Made by a program: the position numbers and the translations under genes. A DNA stretch of 64,000 bases from Chondrosia reniformis (Eukaryota > Porifera > Demospongiae > Chondrillida > Chondrillidae): contig OX359201.1 in NCBI GenBank assembly GCA_947172415.1, forward strand, positions 6,622,501 to 6,686,500. Direction: 5' to 3'. The notes under the pieces were generated by a model. It was given only the letters and a program-made list of their open reading frames with translations, searched no databases and was not told where the DNA came from. Shown one piece after another: positions 55,991 through 64,000 of this stretch; the stretch's first letter is position 1; the number at the start of each line of letters is the position of its first letter.

Positions 55991-57208
55991 ATAGACAGTA
56001 GACAGCAGACAGTAGACAGCAGACAATAGACAGACAGTAGACAGCAGACAATAGACAGACAGTAGACAGCAGACAATAGACAGACAGTAGACAGCAGACA
56101 GTAGACAGTAGACAGTAGACAGAGAATTGCTTACTGTACAGTCTTGGAATGCCTCCAGCCAAGCAGATTGCTCAATATCACCTTTACATCGAGCGTACAC
56201 AGAACCTGCTTGTTCAGCCTGGGCTTGATTTATCAGTTTGTTACTCAGAGCAAACTGCAGGTAAAAGTATTCTGTGAGAGAGGATACATTTGGAGGCGGT
56301 TGGCACTTACTGGTGCATACTGTCCGTACTGGATCAATGGATCCACCCAACCATTTCCCACAGCTGCAGGTGAAACAAACATCCAGTGACTATCGATCAC
56401 TTACTCTCCACTTCTCTGCAACTCACCCACTCCCTTGAGGTTCTTGGCATAGATGGAGTTACTACGGACAATTTCTGCTCCAATGGCTGGTACGTAGTGT
56501 CCAGCTGCATGTATACAGTGCACATGCGTACATGCACTCCCAGATTGGGTGCTGGTTATGCAGGATCTCATCATTGGGACTCACCATAACTTTCTCCAAT
56601 TATGTACAAATTAAGTTGCGAATATTTTGGATATTGCCCATAAAATTGTCTCAAAAACGTCCAAAAGTCAGCTGCTATCTGCGACTCGTTATGAGTGTAT
56701 CCCGCCTACACATTGGGTCATGGAATGAGCTAATGAAATGACGTCACACCCAATGACTGGACCAGACTGCTAACTCACCGGGTTAGTGGTGTAGGAGAAC
56801 CCGGTACCCGGGGGCTGGTCCACGTACATCAAGTTGGCGAACGAGTTCCACCCGTACGGGTTGTACTTTGGATCAGTGGCGCCTCCAGGGAGGAGAAAGG
56901 GACCATTTTCCATGAAAAGGCCAAGCATGCTAGAGCAACCGGGCCCTCCCGTCAACCAGATGATCAACGGGTCTGTTGAGGGATCTTTTCTACTTTCAAA
57001 CAACCAAAAGAAGTAGTAGTCTCCATGCGTCTTGTTCACCTGTACGACACAGCAAGTTGCTACGTAGTTGCAATCTTCCGGCCATCAAAGTGCTTAAACG
57101 ACTCACTTCGATGTATCCGTGCACCTGCGTCACGTTGTCTGGCCAAGGGTAGTTGGCAAAGGAGCAGCCGACTAGAGCAGCAGCGGTCAGTAGAAGCAGA
57201 AAGCCCAT
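54967..57208 (-). CDS. Serine carboxypeptidase (S10 family, plant SCPL-like)
   Basis: Thirteen exons, about 430 aa: 57208-57107, 57039-56779, 56705-56585, 56504-56427, 56363-56311, 56271-56135, 55953-55904, 55847-55784, 55714-55619, 55554-55488, 55391-55255, 55161-55075, 55011-54967. A signal peptide (MGFLLLLTAAALVGCSFA) leads into WLTGGPGCSSMLGLF (oxyanion region), GESYAGHYVPA (catalytic Ser), SGDQDFICNY (catalytic Asp) and NAGHLVPMDQP (catalytic His). The triad is complete, so an active secreted or lysosomal exopeptidase is likely. The 56311/56271 junction is one base out of phase in my model; the intron there would be only 39 bp. Confidence 0.9.
55175..55230 (+). repeat. GGGA-rich tract
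   Basis: Purine tract (GGGAGGGAGGG) in a carboxypeptidase intron between exons 55391-55255 and 55161-55075; it could form a G-quadruplex on the plus strand. Confidence 0.7.
55955..56121 (+). repeat. Minisatellite in the carboxypeptidase intron
   Basis: Units ACAGTAG and ACAGCAG/ACAATAG combine into longer repeats (AGACAGTAGACAGCAGACAA + TAGAC). It fills the intron between exons 56271-56135 and 55953-55904. Confidence 0.92.
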
Positions 57209-57363
57209 CTCAGCAAATCATATGAGAGCGTATCATGTGATTGGCCCCGTACACGATTTCGGGTCCGTACGCAGCTAGGGTTTAGATCGGGCTCAACCCA
57301 CTCATTTACTGCGGGTTGACCCCATTTTGTTACAGATAATCGATGTTTATATTAGTATTAAAA
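57209..57363. promoter_or_regulatory. Divergent promoter of the carboxypeptidase gene and SLC39A7
   Basis: 155 bases between the two start codons, so the region must hold promoters for both genes. No clear TATA box on either strand. Confidence 0.5.
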
Positions 57364-58566
57364 ATGGCGTCATACAAAGATCTTTGTCATCGGGGTATGT
57401 TAATGGCTGTAGTCTTAGTCCTGCTTGGTGCGGCAGTCGACGCTCACAGTCACCACCAGACACACACTCGGGAGAGCAGGGATGCCACGTCTGTGTGGAC
57501 ATATGCAATGCTATCGACAGCGTTAATTAGCGCTGCCCCATTCGCCATTCTCTTCTTTATTCCACTTCATAATGCTTACGAACATTCAGAGCTACTTAAA
57601 GTACTGTTAAGCTTTGCTGCAGGTGGTCTCTTGGGTGACGCTTTCTTGCATCTGATTCCCCACGCCCTCGCCCCACATCATGGGGCGCACGAGGAGCACG
57701 AGCACCACCACCAGAGCGGGGAGGGCCATTCCCACACAGCCGAGCTGGTGGTCGGAGTGTACGTATTAGCTGGAATTGTGGCATTCATGGTTGTAGAGAA
57801 GACGGTGCATATCTTGAAAGGAGATAGTGGACAGCATCACCACCTGCCCCAGCAGCCTAGCAACCAGGCGTCACGTGACTCAGACAGCTCCCCTCCTGAT
57901 GGCCTTAGGAAGAGGAATGTTGTAAAAGGGAAGAGCAGTAACGAGAAGGACAGCAAAAAGAATGAAGATAAATCTATCAATGGTGAGTATGTCCTACAAC
58001 GTGTGTGTATACAGATAATATAATAATTTGAATGTGGTCTATTGTTCATAAGTCAAGCCAGACCCTTCTACCATGTACTGGCAGCCATTTTATTCTTCTC
58101 CTTTTTAGAAGGCACAATTAAGGCATCAGGTTACTTGAATTTGGCTGCTGATTTTGCACACAACTTTACTGACGGACTAGCCATTGGTGCATCCTACCTG
58201 GTCAATCAATACGTTGGCATGGTAACCACCATGACCATCCTCCTGCATGAAATTCCTCATGAGATTGGTGACTTTGCCATTTTGATCCAATCAGGGTGCT
58301 CCAAACGCAAGGCAATGATGCTGCAGCTGGTGACTGCAGTGGGAGCGCTGCTGGGGACTATGTTTGGGTTGCTGGCTGAAGCAACTGGCTCCACTACTGC
58401 TACCGAATGGATCCTTCCGTTTACTGCCGGAGGCTTCATCTACATAGCCCTTGTATCTGTGCTCCCGGAGCTGCTGGAGGAGAGCTCAGTTTGGCAGACT
58501 GTGAAGGAGGTGGTGGCCCTTCTGGTAGGAATCGGAATGATGATCCTCATAGGATTCTTTGAATAG
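57364..58566 (+). CDS. SLC39A7: Zinc transporter ZIP7 (SLC39A7 / KE4)
   Basis: Two exons, 57364-57982 and 58109-58566, 358 aa, in phase. After a signal-like start it has His-rich segments ([29 protein letters not shown]) and the LIV-1 motifs [16 protein letters not shown] and [10 protein letters not shown], which hold the metal-binding residues in helices IV and V. About eight hydrophobic helices are visible. ZIP7 releases zinc from the ER/Golgi to the cytosol. It is shorter than human ZIP7 (469 aa), mainly in the His-rich N-terminus and loop. Confidence 0.94.
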
Positions 58567-58908
58567 ATTGTCTGTCGCTGGCATCTGCCCAACAGGTGTC
58601 TTTAGGTAGTTTTGTTTCATTAATATGTGTCTCATTTTAGACATTTCATATGACATTTGAAACAAAGTTTTGATTATTTTTTGTTAGAAACACTTATTAC
58701 ATTTTATGACAAAAATAAATTTGGAATTATTCAAATGCAGTTTCATGCTTAGCAGTTTAAATACAGGTGGTTCCTGAAATTACCTACAAATTATCTATTG
58801 ATTGAATGACTGTCTAAGAAGGAAGGTAAGAAAATGATCTGCAGTCACTGTGTATTAGTCACAGCAGATATTTTGTGCACTTACGTGAAGGGATTTCCTG
58901 TGACTTTT
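58567..58908. other. Convergent intergenic spacer
   Basis: Holds the 3' ends of SLC39A7 (plus) and the ArfGAP gene (minus). AATAAA is present near 58710 on plus. No ankyrin-coding sequence is visible here on the minus strand. Confidence 0.6.
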
Positions 58909-62799
<3,891 letters not shown>

Positions 62800-62981
62800 C
62801 TTTCGTTTCAGTCAGTGACAGAGAACAGATAGCTAGCTCACTTCAAAGAGCAGCTCGTATTATCGGCCATTTTGTTTATTATTGTGGTTTTAATTAATGA
62901 TATTCATGATAATAGAATAATAATTATGTCATTCCTAGTATGTGCGTATAAATGGTTAATTCCTGTGAAATGCCAGCAGTA

Positions 62982-64000
62982 TTAACTCTTTGCTGCTTCA
63001 TATATACCTTGTCCAAATAGTCCTCTTCTGGAGGCAGCATCTGATGCATGGTAGTGAAAGGCAGCTGTCTTTGAGTCAGGTGAACGGAATGTCTCAAGTT
63101 TTGCAGGTACCTATGTACAGGTATACAAGTTATGAAGACCACGTCATAGGATTGACACATTAGATTCAACCAACATTTCTAAATCTCTTCATTTTCCAAT
63201 ATGGTTCTGGTTCTACAGGTTCTGCATATTTACTGAGCATCGAAGCCTTTGTCTCTCGAATGTTTCCAAACATCTTCTTCTTTTCAGTGTCTGTTTGCCT
63301 GTATCTTCGCTCAGTTTCGCGTGCCTCTTGTAGCCACTTGGTCTGGTACTTGTGATTCAGCAGCTCAAATATTGGGGTTGAAGGCCTGTATAGCAAGTAC
63401 ACAAACATTTGTATCTTAAACAAGCTGTACAACCCAGAGCTTGTTGCAGACTGTATGAATTTTGAGAAGGTGCGTGCATTGACACACACACATGCTGTAG
63501 TTAGTGGATATGATGGAGTGATACCTTGTGGATATTCCAAAAGTAATATCCGGAGGAAAGCGGATTGACTTGCTTGACTTTGACTGCGCCGAGTCCAGAG
63601 GCTTGCGTCTGATGTCGTTAGTCGCTCTAAACTGCGATTGCTCATAGGCTGTCGTTAAACCTGATTCAACAGACGCTTTATTCAGTGCCACAAAGTCTCT
63701 CTCCAGTGTCTTCTGCTTTTGACTGCCCTTTAAAGGCACCGCATACCAGTTGCACAGAGCTGGGAGAAGGACAAGTAATTGGTTAGCAAAGAGCGGAGGA
63801 GATTGTGCTTTATGAAATACCTTCCGCTGCTCCACCATCCACGCCAACGTTTTTCATTCCATAAGTAAAATCAGGTCCAGGGAGCGTAAAGCACCTCCGC
63901 TTTGGTTTACCCAACTGCGACTGACGGAAAGAGAAATGTGTAAAAACGGAACCGATAACGCAATTGAATACAATCTCCCACCTGTATTAGCAATGGATTG
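62982..64000 (-). CDS. CFAP77: CFAP77 (C9orf171), 5' end outside window
   Basis: Exons visible on the minus strand: 64000-63982 (partial), 63920-63821, 63759-63525, 63385-63175 and 63110-62982, ending LFGQGIYEAAKS and stop. The second visible exon encodes KPKRRCFTLPGPDFTYGMKN and VGVDGGAAEG, the CFAP77 signature; later PSTPIFELLNHKYQTKWLQE and KMKRFRN match the family. CFAP77 is a microtubule inner protein of ciliary doublets (B-tubule). With the tektin-like gene at the other end of the window it is one of two axonemal genes here. Confidence 0.9.

Noticed and set aside
55739-56350. 203-residue minus-strand frame in the carboxypeptidase gene
   Set aside because: It reads through an intronic minisatellite; only short parts coincide with real exons.
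62924-62981. Longer CFAP77 C-terminus ending at 62924
   Set aside because: That frame is out of phase with the upstream exon; the frame ending at 62982 (VPAKLETFRSPDSK...) joins correctly.

Overview
This window is eukaryotic and animal. It carries spliced genes with many short GT-AG introns and an AT-rich background. It encodes secreted frizzled-related-like proteins, a GABA-B-type receptor, VPS13, CFAP77, a tektin-like protein and other animal families. The gene set, the very compact spacing (tens to a few hundred bases between genes) and the high intron density fit a demosponge such as Amphimedon. That species assignment is inference; no species marker was searched. All exons below were read by eye from splice sites and reading frame, so boundaries may be off by a few bases.

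Layout. 43-522 (+) is the 3' end of a tektin-like gene. 949-5793 (-) holds three tandem two-exon genes, each a signal peptide, a frizzled-type cysteine-rich domain (CRD) and a netrin-like (NTR) domain. 6374-6817 (-) is ZSWIM7, head-to-head with 6830-39281 (+), a complete VPS13A/C-like gene of about 85 exons and roughly 3,760 codons. 39309-40326 (-) is C2orf69 and 40348-41067 (-) is the V-ATPase G subunit, only 21 bp apart on the same strand. 41163-44256 (+) is GTF3C5 (TFIIIC). 44342-48669 (+) is a GABA-B-like receptor with a tRNA-Thr(TGT) gene inside an intron. 48744-49765 (-) is mitochondrial ribosomal protein S18B. 49937-50887 (+) is a C1orf21-like lipidated protein, followed by PSMB7 (51058-52614, +) and a NEK6/7 kinase (52768-54354, +). 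54967-57208 (-) is a serine carboxypeptidase, divergent from the zinc transporter SLC39A7 (57364-58566, +). 58909-62799 (-) is a BAR-PH-ArfGAP protein resembling ACAP but without ankyrin repeats. 62982-64000 (-) is the 3' part of CFAP77.

The genes do not form one pathway; this is ordinary housekeeping, ciliary and signalling content in a compact arrangement. Two themes recur. First, minisatellites with 11-80 bp units fill many introns. In five introns the array, or a simple duplication, begins exactly at the 5' splice site and copies that splice site in every unit. Second, intergenic spaces are extremely short: two divergent pairs probably share promoters (ZSWIM7/VPS13, V-ATPase G/GTF3C5), and one same-strand pair looks operon-like (V-ATPase G/C2orf69).

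The observations I rate highest are the splice-donor-anchored tandem repeats, the V-ATPase G/C2orf69 pair, a 30-nt VPS13 microexon carrying most of a FFAT-like VAP-binding motif where human VPS13A has its FFAT, the ankyrin-less ACAP, the tandem sFRP-like cluster, and repeated X-box-like palindromes in introns.
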